Assembly (NCBI RefSeq): GCF_001494595.1
Contig: NZ_LN929908.1
Location: forward strand, 3,145,139-3,209,138
Direction: 5' to 3'
DNA from: Mycobacterium sp. M26
GTDB taxonomy: Bacteria; Actinomycetota; Actinomycetes; Mycobacteriales; Mycobacteriaceae
Length of the DNA: 64,000 bases
Shown: positions 8,545-16,923 of the stretch, in pieces
Layout: each line of letters opens with the position of its first letter
Position numbering within the stretch: position 1 is the stretch's first letter
Notes under the pieces: generated by a model
What the model saw: only the letters and a program-made list of their open reading frames with translations
Told to the model about the DNA's origin: nothing
Database searches by the model: none
Position numbers and translations under genes: made by a program

Positions 8545-9777
8545 TCATGCTCCTTCGAAGGAGGGTTGTTGCCGATCCGCGAAAGCGGCAATGGCGGTGG
8601 CCGCGTCGCGGGTGTTACCGGTTACCTTGAGTCCGCGCAGTTCCGCCTCGAACTGCCCGTTCAGATCGTTGGCCCAGCTGTCGCGCAGCAGGGCTCGCAT
8701 CGTGGCGAACGCCACGGTCGGTCCGGAGGCGAGCTCGCGGGCCAAAGCCATTGCCCTGTCGCGAAGTTCGACACTGGGGACGACTTCGGTCACCAATCCC
8801 CACTCGAGCGCCTCGGACGCCGAAATCGCCGTGTTGCGCAGGTACGCAGCAGCGGCCCGACGAGGTCCGATCAGCCGCGGCAGATGGTAGGTACCACCAC
8901 CGTCCCCGGAGAGCCCGATGGCGGCGAAGGCAGTGACGAACCGCGCGTCCTCGGCGGCCAGCACCAGGTCGGCGGCATAGACGAAACCCAGGCCACCGCC
9001 GGCCACCGCACCGTGCGCTGCGGTGACAATCGGTGCCGCCAGCTGACTCAGGATGCGGAAGCCCTGATGGAAGGGGGTGACCATCCGGTCGAAAAGGTGT
9101 GCAAAACCACCGGACTCCCCCGCCGCTGGATCCTTGTCGACACCAAGGAAGTAGGAGATGTCACCGCCCACCGATAGCGCCGGGCCGTTGCCGCAGATCA
9201 ACACCGCCCGGACCGACTCGTCGGCCTCGACCCGGCGCGCGACGTCGAGAAACTCTTCGGCCAGCCGCAGATTGATCGCATTGCGGGTGTCCGGTCGGTC
9301 CAGACAGATCACGGCCAGCCCGTCCTCGACGCGATAGTCGATGGTGTGCAGCCGTCCGCCGCCGTCGAGGGCCGCGTGCCACGCCGCGGTATCGGTGAAC
9401 TGGGTCAGGGTGGCGATCCGCCCCTGATCGTCGAAGGACAGGATGTGCACGAATGCCGCGTCGAGGTCAGCCTTGGATCGGCGGGCCGTTCCGCGGTAGG
9501 TGCCGATGACGATCAGCCGGCCGTCGTCGAGGGTCTGGAAATCGGCCGCCTCGGCGCGGGCCTTGAAGTGCTCGCCGATCCGCCACCACAGATTGGTGCG
9601 CATCGCCTCCGGGCCGACGTGGGTACCACCCATCCTTAACGGCAGCCCCTGGGCGGCGTGACCGACAAAGTCTGATGCCAGGAGACCACCTAGTGCGTCG
9701 GCGTCACCGACGGCCAGTGCCTGGTAAAGCGCTTGTGCTGCAGCGACCTTGGCGTCGCGGCCTACGTCAACGGACAT
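8545..9777 (-). CDS. Fusion: SnoaL-like domain plus enoyl-CoA hydratase/isomerase (crotonase)
   Basis: Residues 1-135 look like a SnoaL/NTF2-like domain, with an ALGGLLASDFVGH-type fold start and a TDTAAW end. Residues 145-410 are a complete crotonase with LDRPDTRNAIN, an oxyanion-hole region and GAVAGGGLGF. The junction has no stop or frameshift, so it is a true two-domain protein. By eye, both glutamates of the rat enoyl-CoA hydratase active site are replaced (Gly in GGGLGF and Phe in VTAFA), so simple hydration is doubtful. SnoaL folds often act as isomerases or small-molecule binders. The start overlaps the MaoC gene by 11 bases. Confidence 0.88.
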   Translation of the reverse strand: MSVDVGRDAKVAAAQALYQALAVGDADALGGLLASDFVGHAAQGLPLRMGGTHVGPEAMRTNLWWRIGEHFKARAEAADFQTLDDGRLIVIGTYRGTARRSKADLDAAFVHILSFDDQGRIATLTQFTDTAAWHAALDGGGRLHTIDYRVEDGLAVICLDRPDTRNAINLRLAEEFLDVARRVEADESVRAVLICGNGPALSVGGDISYFLGVDKDPAAGESGGFAHLFDRMVTPFHQGFRILSQLAAPIVTAAHGAVAGGGLGFVYAADLVLAAEDARFVTAFAAIGLSGDGGGTYHLPRLIGPRRAAAAYLRNTAISASEALEWGLVTEVVPSVELRDRAMALARELASGPTVAFATMRALLRDSWANDLNGQFEAELRGLKVTGNTRDAATAIAAFADRQQPSFEGA

Positions 9778-10219
9778 AACGGATGATGGATTCGATTACC
9801 GCGGCCGGCTTCGCGGCCCCTTCCACCTCGATGGTCGTCACCATCGTTGCCTGCGCGCCACCGTCGACCGCGTCGACCTGGGCGATCCGCGATGCCGCCC
9901 GCAGCCGGGCACCGACCGGAACCGGCGTGATGAAGCGGACCTTGTTGAAGCCGTAGTTGATCGCCATGGTGACGTTGTCCACCCGGTAGAGGTGGTGCAT
10001 GAATCGCGGCAGCAGCGACAGCGTCAGCAGACCGTGCGCGATCGTCCCCCCGAAGGGACCCGAGGCGGCACGTTCGGGATCGATGTGAATCCACTGATGG
10101 TCATCGGTCGCGTCGGCGAACACATCGACCCGGTTCTGGTCAACGTCGAGCCACTCGGTGGGCCCCAGCTCGGTACCCGCCGAGGCCTCGAATTCCGCCA
10201 GGCTGTCGAACACCTTCAT
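9767..10219 (-). CDS. MaoC-like (R)-specific hydratase
   Basis: This 150-residue single-hotdog protein has the hydratase-2 motif, with Asp and His in ADATDDHQWIHIDPERA and the GTIAHG loop that follows. These enzymes add water across enoyl-CoAs with R stereochemistry. I choose ATG 10219 because AAAGGAC lies upstream, whereas the ATG 24 bases further up has its purine tract too close. It is the first gene of operon B and faces the divergent MBL-fold gene across a 190-bp regulatory gap. It probably works with the acyl-CoA dehydrogenase and crotonase in the same operon. Confidence 0.9.
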   Translation of the reverse strand: MKVFDSLAEFEASAGTELGPTEWLDVDQNRVDVFADATDDHQWIHIDPERAASGPFGGTIAHGLLTLSLLPRFMHHLYRVDNVTMAINYGFNKVRFITPVPVGARLRAASRIAQVDAVDGGAQATMVTTIEVEGAAKPAAVIESIIRYVR

Positions 10220-10283
10220 CCGGTGATCCGTCCTTTCACCCATACCTTTGGATCCACTGCGAGCGCCCGTCGGCGATCAGCCG

Positions 10284-10297
10284 TCTAATCGATATTT
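10284..10297. promoter_or_regulatory. AT-rich motif A, copy 1 (operon B / MBL divergent promoter)
   Basis: TCTAATCGATATTT occurs once here and, with one base different, at 24017-24030 in the other divergent promoter of the cluster. It lies 65 bases upstream of the operon B start codon and 113 upstream of the MBL gene. A 13/14 match in such GC-rich DNA suggests a shared regulator site or promoter element. Confidence 0.5.
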
Positions 10298-10360
10298 GAA
10301 TTTGTGCACTGCGCCTCAGGCTGCGCCTATCAGGCCAGCAATCTGACCATAACATCATTT

Positions 10361-10377
10361 TCTAGTATGTGTTAAAT
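10361..10377. promoter_or_regulatory. AT-rich motif B, copy 1 (upstream of MBL gene)
   Basis: TCTAGTATGTGTTAAAT shares TCTA-N6-GTTAAAT with identical spacing with 24030-24046. It lies 32 bases upstream of the MBL-fold start codon. TAGTAT inside it could serve as a -10 hexamer. A good ribosome-binding site (AGGAGGAG) sits between the motif and the gene. Confidence 0.45.
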
Positions 10378-10409
10378 TCTGTGGAGGAAGATCAGGAGGA
10401 GCGTCCCGG

Positions 10410-11441
10410 ATGCCAGGAACACCGGTCACGGCGGCCACACCCGGTGTTGTGGAAGCCATCACCGACACCGTGGCACGCGTCGTCTTGCCGTTACCGCTGC
10501 CGGATCTCCGGTCGGTCAACACCTACGTCCTGCACTCCCCCAGCGACGGCGTCACCCTGGTGGATCCGGGCTGGGCTTTCCCACCCGCTGAGACCGCCTT
10601 GATCCAGGCCCTCGATGAACTCGGATACGTCATCAGCGATGTCGACCGGATCGTCGTCACCCATCAGCATTGGGATCACTACTCGCTGGGAGTGCAGTGG
10701 CGGGATCGGCACGGCATCGAGTTGATGCTCGGTCGCGAGGAGCGCCACAGCATCGAGTCGTTCGCCAGGCTTCCGCACGAGGTGCACCCGACCCAGGTTC
10801 CGCAGCTACGACGGGCCGGGGCGGTCGAACTGGCCGCCGAGATCGACGCGCTCGACTGGGAGCCGTTCGAGCGCGGGGTGTCCTTTGATTACCCGGATCG
10901 CTGGCTGGACGACGGGGACGTGATCGACTGTGGCGTCGCGGCTATCACCGTGCGCGCAACCCCCGGCCATACCCGGGGTCATGTCGTGTTCGAGGACTCG
11001 GCGCGCAGACTGATCTTCACCGGTGACCACCTGCTGCCCCGGATCACACCCTCGCTCGCGTTCGAACGCGCACCGCAGCCGATGGCCTTGCGGTCCTATC
11101 TGGATTCCCTGCAGCTGATCCTGGAACTGCCGGACGCCAGGATGCTGCCGGCGCATGGGACCACCGATCGCACCACCCACGTACGGGCCGACGAACTGCT
11201 CGCCCACCATGCCACCAGGCTTCAGATCATCGGTGATCTGGTCGCGGCCGGTCGGCCGCGCTGTATCGACATCGCGGCCGAGATGCGCTGGACGCGAGGG
11301 GAACTGGCCTTGGATGCCCTCAACGCCGTACACCGGATGACGGCGGTCCTGGAAGTGCAGGCGCACCTGGACCTACTCGAATTCCAGGGTTGGGTGACCG
11401 GTGCGGACGTCGACGGTGTGCGTCACTATCAGGTGGCTTGA
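10410..11441 (+). CDS. MBL-fold metallo-hydrolase
   Basis: This 343-residue metallo-beta-lactamase-fold protein has the dinuclear zinc motif THQHWDH at residues 84-90, further ligand motifs PGHTRGH, TGDH and PAHG downstream, and a winged-helix-like C-terminal domain of about 80 residues. Enzymes of this layout include thioester hydrolases and lactonases. The start has AGGAGGAG upstream. It is transcribed alone, divergent from operon B, and its last 13 bases overlap the convergent FadD gene. A role in releasing CoA or opening a lactone in the pathway is plausible but unproven. Confidence 0.87.
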   Translation: MPGTPVTAATPGVVEAITDTVARVVLPLPLPDLRSVNTYVLHSPSDGVTLVDPGWAFPPAETALIQALDELGYVISDVDRIVVTHQHWDHYSLGVQWRDRHGIELMLGREERHSIESFARLPHEVHPTQVPQLRRAGAVELAAEIDALDWEPFERGVSFDYPDRWLDDGDVIDCGVAAITVRATPGHTRGHVVFEDSARRLIFTGDHLLPRITPSLAFERAPQPMALRSYLDSLQLILELPDARMLPAHGTTDRTTHVRADELLAHHATRLQIIGDLVAAGRPRCIDIAAEMRWTRGELALDALNAVHRMTAVLEVQAHLDLLEFQGWVTGADVDGVRHYQVA

Positions 11442-13156
11442 CCGAACATCGCGCCGATCTGGTCAACCAGCCGGAACTTCTGCACCTTGCCCGTCGGTGT
11501 CGTCGGCAGCTCATCGGCGCCGAGGAACACCACCCGCTTGGGCACCTTGAACCGGGCCAGGTTCTGCCGGCACACGTCGAGCACATCCTGCTCGGTGATG
11601 TCGCCACCGACGGCGGGGACCACCACCACGCAACCGATCTCGCCCCAGCGCTCATCGGTGAGTCCCACGGCGAAGACCTGACTGATGTCCGGATGCGCGG
11701 CCAGCAGATCCTCGATCTCCTTGGGCATCACCAGCTCGCCACCGCTCTTGTAGAGCTCCTTACTGCGACCGGTCACCTGCAGGTAGCCATCGCTGCGAAC
11801 GCAGCCCAGATCGCCGGAGTGCAACCAGCCGTCACGGAGGGTGCGTGCGGTGTCCTGCGGCCTGTTCCAGTACTCGATCATGGTGGTGGGACCATTCGAG
11901 ATCAATTCGCCTTCAACACCCGGAGACAGCACGGCACCGGTTGCCGGGTCGACCGCCCGGTAGGTGACCAGCGCATCGGTACCCGGGACCCCGGCCGCAC
12001 CCGCGATCTTCGGGCGGCCCACGGTCTCGGACAGCACCTCCAGCGGATCCTCGGGCAGGGTAAGCGTCATCGCTCCGCCGCATTCGGTCATCCCGTAGCC
12101 GGTGACGATCTCGGTGACGCCGAAGTCACGAACCACTGTCGGCCACAACCATCGCGGCGCGGGCGCGGAACCACACAGGATCGCCCGCAAAGAACTGAGG
12201 TCGTAGTCTTTGCGGGCGTCGCTCTGGACCATCGCGACGGCCATCGTCGGTACGCACAACATATCGGTCGCGTGGTGCTGCTTGATACCGCGAAAATAGC
12301 CCTCGGCGCTGAAGGCCGGCTGCAGGACGACAGCGCCCCCGACGAACATCACCGACATCAGGCCTTCGACATAGCCGAACATGTGATAGCACGGAAGGGA
12401 ATACAGCACCCGGCGGCCGTCCTGGTAGGCGCGGGTCAGCGCCGAGGCATAGGCCGTGCGCAATACCGCGTCGTGAGACACGACGACACCCTTCGGGGAA
12501 CCGGTGGTGCCGGAGGTATAGAGAATATCTCCTGCCGCGAGTGGATTGACCTGCGAGGCAAGCACTCCCGATGTTTCGCTGGCACCGAGTTCGGCAAGGG
12601 CCGTAACACTGAGCGCACCGTCGCGGGGGGTCCCTCCGGTGTCGAGGACCACCACGGCACGCAGGTCCGGGACGGTGTCCGTGTCGTCGGGGCGAGTAGC
12701 GAAGGCTCCGCTATCCCATCCCGGCGCGATACCGTCGAGCATCTGCTGGTAGTCCAGTGTGCCGTACTGCGTCATGGTCACCAGCACCCGGCAGCCGGAA
12801 TCAGCAAGGACAAAAGCCAGTTCGCTCTCGCGATAGAGGTAGTTGAACGGCACCGCGATCGCGCCGACCCGGGCGATCGCGAACTTGATGGTGACGAACT
12901 CGGGATAGTTGGCCATCACGAGCCCCACCCGATCGCCGGGCTGCACTCCCAGTGCCGCCAGTCCGGCGGCCAACCGCTGCGACTCGTTGCGCACCTGAGC
13001 GTAGGTCAACGACGCCGTGTCGGTCAGGACGAACGGCCGGGTCGGGTACTGCGTCGCGCATCGGTCCAGCCACTCGGCAAGGCTCACCGGCTGCCAAGAC
13101 GGGAACCGATCCCGCAGCGACTGCCGACGTGCCTGGATCGACAACGGGTCCGTCAC
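11429..13156 (-). CDS. Acyl-CoA synthetase (FadD family), last gene of operon A
   Basis: This 575-residue AMP-forming ligase has LYTSGTTGSPKGVVVSH as the nucleotide-binding loop (around residue 215), GYGMTECGG, the hinge motif SGDLG, and the C-terminal catalytic lysine in TPTGKVQKFRL. It converts a free acid to its acyl-CoA in the cytosol. Its start overlaps the end of the preceding FadD gene by 4 bases and its end overlaps the convergent MBL gene by 13 bases. Two consecutive ligases suggest two acid intermediates, or an initial substrate and a ring-derived acid. The specificity cannot be inferred. Confidence 0.92.
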   Translation of the reverse strand: MTDPLSIQARRQSLRDRFPSWQPVSLAEWLDRCATQYPTRPFVLTDTASLTYAQVRNESQRLAAGLAALGVQPGDRVGLVMANYPEFVTIKFAIARVGAIAVPFNYLYRESELAFVLADSGCRVLVTMTQYGTLDYQQMLDGIAPGWDSGAFATRPDDTDTVPDLRAVVVLDTGGTPRDGALSVTALAELGASETSGVLASQVNPLAAGDILYTSGTTGSPKGVVVSHDAVLRTAYASALTRAYQDGRRVLYSLPCYHMFGYVEGLMSVMFVGGAVVLQPAFSAEGYFRGIKQHHATDMLCVPTMAVAMVQSDARKDYDLSSLRAILCGSAPAPRWLWPTVVRDFGVTEIVTGYGMTECGGAMTLTLPEDPLEVLSETVGRPKIAGAAGVPGTDALVTYRAVDPATGAVLSPGVEGELISNGPTTMIEYWNRPQDTARTLRDGWLHSGDLGCVRSDGYLQVTGRSKELYKSGGELVMPKEIEDLLAAHPDISQVFAVGLTDERWGEIGCVVVVPAVGGDITEQDVLDVCRQNLARFKVPKRVVFLGADELPTTPTGKVQKFRLVDQIGAMFGQAT

Positions 13157-14781
13157 AGTTCGTCCACTTCGCCGGCGACAACGGCCGTCCGCAGGGCGAA
13201 CCGTTGGACCTTGCCGGTCGGTGTCGTCGGGAATGTGTCGGTGACAAACCAGCGCGCCGGAACCTTGTACGCCGGCAGGCGTTCACGCGCGTAGTCGACC
13301 AGGCTCTGGCGCAGGGCATCCCGATCCGCACCGGTAACGCGGCAGACGAAGGCGACCACCTCGCCCAGCCGTTCGTCGGGCAGACCGATCGCCGTCGCCT
13401 CCACCACCTGATCGTGTTCGGCGATCACCAACTCCACCTCCGCGGGGGTGATGTTCTCGCCGCCGCGGATGATGAGTTCCTTGAGCCTGCCGGTGACGGT
13501 GAGGTAACCCCGCTCGTCCATCGCACCGAGGTCGCCGGTGCGGACGAAACCGTCCAGATCCAACGCCGCGGCAGTCGCCGCGGGGTCATGCAGATACTCG
13601 ACGAACTGCTGGTATCCGCGCGCGCAGATCTCACCGATCTCCCCGGCGCCGACGGTGTTACAAGTGTCCGGGTTGATGATCTTGCACTCCACCTGCGGCA
13701 GCGGTCGGCCCACTGTGGTGAGCCGGTCGCGCCGGCAGTCGGAGGGCCGGGTTACCGACAGCACCGGTGCGAGTTCGGTCTGGCCGTACAGGTTCAGGAC
13801 GTCCGCCCCGAAAAGTTCTGCAGCCGCCTCGATCAGCTCGGCGGGAACCGGTGACGCCCCGCCCATGATCACGCTCAACTGTGGTGCAGGAAGGTCGGAC
13901 CCGTGTTGCTCACCCACCAGTGCATGCAGGATCGCCGGGACATAGAAGAGGACCGACACCTGCTCGTCGCGCAATGTCTGCAGGGCCGGCTCGGCGCCGA
14001 ATCGCTCGCACAGAATCGCCGTACCGCCCACCCAGAGCGGACCGAGCGTGCCGATCACGCATCCCGCGGTGTGGAACAGCGGCAGCGGGTTGAAACAACG
14101 CGCTCCCGGCGCCACCTCACCGGCTTCCACAGTGAGCTTGGCGACGTTGACCAGCGCACGGTGAGTCAGCAACACACCTTTGGGCCGGCCGGTGGTGCCC
14201 GAGGTGTATTGCAGCATCACCGGCGCATCCGGGCCTCGCGGGGCGCGACTGGCAGGGACAGGCTCCGAGGACATCCAGATGTCGTTGTCCGACAGGGAGA
14301 CCCGTCGAATCCCGGGGATCTGTGCGCAGACCCGGGCCGCAACCTCGGCCATCGGGTAGTCGCGGCTGACATCCGCGTGCAGCAGGACCCGGGCTCCGCT
14401 GTGGCGCAGCGCATAGTCGAGTTCGCCATCGTGCAGCACCGGATTGAGGGCCACCAGCACCACTCCGGCGAGCGCGGCGCCGTACTGGACGACTGTCCAC
14501 TCGAGGACATTCGGCGCCCACAGCGCCACCGGCTCACCCGGTTCCGCTAGCGCGCTCAGAGCCGCTGCCACCCGGCTCGCCTCGTCGGCGAGCCGGGCGT
14601 ACGTCAACCGCTCAAGCGCGCCGGAACCGTGCCGGACCCCGACCAGCGCCTCGCGCAGCGGGTGCTCGCTGGCGCGAAGCCGCAGTAGGTCCCCGACGGT
14701 GTGGTCGACCAATGGCACCGACCGATCGGCGGCCCTGAAGGCCGTCGTCAGTCCCGCCATCGTCGACGCGGCATCCGGCAC
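13153..14781 (-). CDS. Acyl-CoA synthetase (FadD family)
   Basis: This AMP-forming acyl-CoA ligase of about 542 residues has the loop QYTSGTTGRPKGVLLTH, the NLYGQTELAP motif, RTGDLG, and the C-terminal lysine in TPTGKVQRFAL. Homology to ligases begins at DHTVGDLLRL, so the exact start is uncertain. The frame is open to 14826, overlapping the SDR gene. I favour GTG 14781, preceded by GAGGTGG; ATG 14760 is an alternative. It is coupled to the following FadD by a 4-base overlap. It belongs to the long operon that starts at the relic SDR near 23982. Confidence 0.88.
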   Translation of the reverse strand: MPDAASTMAGLTTAFRAADRSVPLVDHTVGDLLRLRASEHPLREALVGVRHGSGALERLTYARLADEASRVAAALSALAEPGEPVALWAPNVLEWTVVQYGAALAGVVLVALNPVLHDGELDYALRHSGARVLLHADVSRDYPMAEVAARVCAQIPGIRRVSLSDNDIWMSSEPVPASRAPRGPDAPVMLQYTSGTTGRPKGVLLTHRALVNVAKLTVEAGEVAPGARCFNPLPLFHTAGCVIGTLGPLWVGGTAILCERFGAEPALQTLRDEQVSVLFYVPAILHALVGEQHGSDLPAPQLSVIMGGASPVPAELIEAAAELFGADVLNLYGQTELAPVLSVTRPSDCRRDRLTTVGRPLPQVECKIINPDTCNTVGAGEIGEICARGYQQFVEYLHDPAATAAALDLDGFVRTGDLGAMDERGYLTVTGRLKELIIRGGENITPAEVELVIAEHDQVVEATAIGLPDERLGEVVAFVCRVTGADRDALRQSLVDYARERLPAYKVPARWFVTDTFPTTPTGKVQRFALRTAVVAGEVDEL

Positions 14782-14797
14782 GGCGTCCACCTCGTTG

Positions 14798-15658
14798 TCA
14801 GACGGGATTGCGACCGAGCGTCGCAACGGTCATATCGCTGATCTGAGACCATTGCGCACCGATCTCGGCCAGTGTCGGGGGCTTGGCGAACGTGACACCC
14901 TCGTTCTGGAACTGGGCGACCCGCTGCACCAGACCACCGCCGACCACGAACACCGAAGCGGTGTCGGAGTTGTCGGCCGACATCAGGTAGCCGACGGCAG
15001 GTGCCACCAGCTCGGGGTCGAGCTTGTCCAGCACCTCCTGAGGCGCGATATCGGCCGTCATCCGGGTAGCAGCCAGCGGCGCAATGGCATTGGCGGTGAT
15101 CGAGTACTTCGCCCCTTCGATCGCCAGCGTGTTGATCAGGCCGACCAATCCGGCCTTGGCAGCGCCGTAATTGGCCTGGCCGAAGTTGCCGTACAGCCCA
15201 CTGGTCGAGGTGGCCACCACGATGCGGCCGAAGCTCTGCTCGCGGAAGTGCGGCCAGGCAGCGCGGATCACGTTGTAGCCGCCGTAGAGGTGCACCTTCT
15301 GCACCGCATCCCAGCTCTGGAGCGTCATCTTGTGGAAGGCGCCGTCCCGCAGGATGCCGGCGTTGCTGACCACACCGTGGACGGCGCCGAACTCGTTGAG
15401 GGCGGTCGCCACGATCCCCTCGGCGCCGCTGGGCTCGGCGACCGAATCGTAGTTGGCCACCGCGCGGCCGCCGGCGCTGCGAATCTCGGCGACCACGGTG
15501 TCGGCGGCCTGCGTTCCGGCGCCGGATCCGTCCCGGGCGCCACCGAGGTCGTTGACGACCACCAGCGCGCCGTTGGCCGCCAGGAAGTGGGCGTAGGACC
15601 GGCCCAGGCCGCCCCCCGCACCCGTCACGATGACAACTTTGTCGTCCAAACCCGGCAC
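14798..15658 (-). CDS. SDR, HSD17B4-type 3-hydroxyacyl-CoA dehydrogenase
   Basis: This 286-residue SDR carries TGAGGGLGRSYA at its N-terminus, the NDLGG pair typical of the dehydrogenase half of peroxisomal multifunctional enzyme 2, NNAG-like VSNAGILRD, and the catalytic Ser-Tyr-Lys set (TSTSG, YGAAK). This subgroup oxidises (3R)-hydroxyacyl-CoAs, including sterol side-chain intermediates. The GTG start has AAGGAG six bases upstream. It follows the Ltp-type thiolase by 62 bp and precedes the two FadD genes. With MaoC-type hydratases it would form the hydration-oxidation pair of beta-oxidation. Confidence 0.91.
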   Translation of the reverse strand: MPGLDDKVVIVTGAGGGLGRSYAHFLAANGALVVVNDLGGARDGSGAGTQAADTVVAEIRSAGGRAVANYDSVAEPSGAEGIVATALNEFGAVHGVVSNAGILRDGAFHKMTLQSWDAVQKVHLYGGYNVIRAAWPHFREQSFGRIVVATSTSGLYGNFGQANYGAAKAGLVGLINTLAIEGAKYSITANAIAPLAATRMTADIAPQEVLDKLDPELVAPAVGYLMSADNSDTASVFVVGGGLVQRVAQFQNEGVTFAKPPTLAEIGAQWSQISDMTVATLGRNPV

Positions 15659-15720
15659 TGCTACTCCTTTTTCACGCTCCCGGACGGGAGTGGGTTGTTA
15701 TCTCGCTCGATCCGCGCCGC

Positions 15721-16923
15721 TCAGCTGCGGCGGTGTTGTTCCTTGGACACCACCGACACGAACGACACGCAACCGCCGGGGCGTCCGCCGAGGTTGTGGG
15801 TCAGCGCCGTGTGCGGGTCGTCGAGCTGACGCTCGCCGGCCTCGCCGCGGAACTGCAGCCAGGCCTCGTAGAGCATGCGCAGTCCGCTGGCCCCGACCGG
15901 GTGACCGAACGACTTCAGCCCACCGTCAGGGTTGACCGGCAGGCGGCCGTCGGGGTCGAAACTCCCGCCGAGAACGTCTTTCCAGGCCTGTCCGGTATCG
16001 GAGAAGCCGAGATCCTCCATCAGCACGATCTCGGTCGGGGTGAAGCAGTCGTGCACCTCGGCCAATGACAGCTGTTCGGCGGGCCGGTCGATACCGGCCT
16101 GCGCGTAGGCGTCCTTGGCCGCCTTCACCACTTCGGGGAACGTGGTGTAGTCGTAGGCCGAGTCCATGTAGCCCCGAGCCGAACCCGCCACCAGCGACAG
16201 ACCCTGCACGTACATCGGGCTGTCGGTGAACTCGTGGGCCCGTTCGGCAGAGACGATCAGCGCGCAGGCCGCACCGTCGGAGACACCCGAGCAGTCGAAG
16301 ACACCGAGCCGTCCGGCCACCTTCGGCGCACCCTCGATGGTCTCCCGCGCCACCGGTGAACGGAACTGCGCCTTGGGATTGCGGGTGCCGTTGTCGTGGT
16401 TCTTCCACGCCACGTGGGTCATGGCCGCGCGCATCTCGTCGGGGTGCACCCCGTAGCGTTCGCAGTACGCCGGGTCGAGCAGCGAGAAGGCTGCGGGCGC
16501 GGTCATCGAAATCTCCGGTGCTGTCCCGTCGCCGGGCGGATCCTGCCGGAGCAGACCCGAATAGCCGGAGTCCTTGAGCTTTTCCACACCAACGGCCATC
16601 ACGATGTCATAGGCCCCGGCCGCTACCGCATAGCAGGCGTTGCGGAACGCTTCCGAGCCGGTGGCACAGAAGTTCTCGACTCTGGTGACCGGCTTGTCAT
16701 CGCTACCGATCGCCCTGCTGAGCGTGAGCCCGCCCAGACCGGAGCTCAGGGTCCCCAGCCAGTAGGCGTCCACGTCGGATCGGTCGACGCCGGGCACCGA
16801 TGCCAGGCATTCCTGGTACGCCTCGAGGATGAGGTCGTCGGTGGAGGCGGTCCAGCGTTCGCCAAAGGCGCTGCAGCCCATGGCCACCACCGCGACTTTG
16901 CCGGCGATCCCGTTACTCGGCAT
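15721..16923 (-). CDS. Ltp/SCPx-type thiolase
   Basis: This 400-residue thiolase-fold protein of the lipid-transfer type has nucleophile Cys86 in VENFCATGSEA, the motif EVHDCFTPTE, GHPVGASG and the C-terminal LGGRPGGCVSF. Proteins of this type carry out thiolytic or retro-aldol cleavage of bulky acyl-CoAs and often need a DUF35 partner. The adjacent upstream gene supplies a DUF35 domain fused to an HMG-CoA-synthase-like domain, and the two genes overlap by 11 bases. That coupling strongly suggests a complex. Confidence 0.9.
   Translation of the reverse strand: MPSNGIAGKVAVVAMGCSAFGERWTASTDDLILEAYQECLASVPGVDRSDVDAYWLGTLSSGLGGLTLSRAIGSDDKPVTRVENFCATGSEAFRNACYAVAAGAYDIVMAVGVEKLKDSGYSGLLRQDPPGDGTAPEISMTAPAAFSLLDPAYCERYGVHPDEMRAAMTHVAWKNHDNGTRNPKAQFRSPVARETIEGAPKVAGRLGVFDCSGVSDGAACALIVSAERAHEFTDSPMYVQGLSLVAGSARGYMDSAYDYTTFPEVVKAAKDAYAQAGIDRPAEQLSLAEVHDCFTPTEIVLMEDLGFSDTGQAWKDVLGGSFDPDGRLPVNPDGGLKSFGHPVGASGLRMLYEAWLQFRGEAGERQLDDPHTALTHNLGGRPGGCVSFVSVVSKEQHRRS

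Noticed and set aside
11390..13294. 634-codon plus-strand frame opposite a FadD gene
   Set aside because: It is antisense to a FadD with all motifs; residues are typical of frame shadows.
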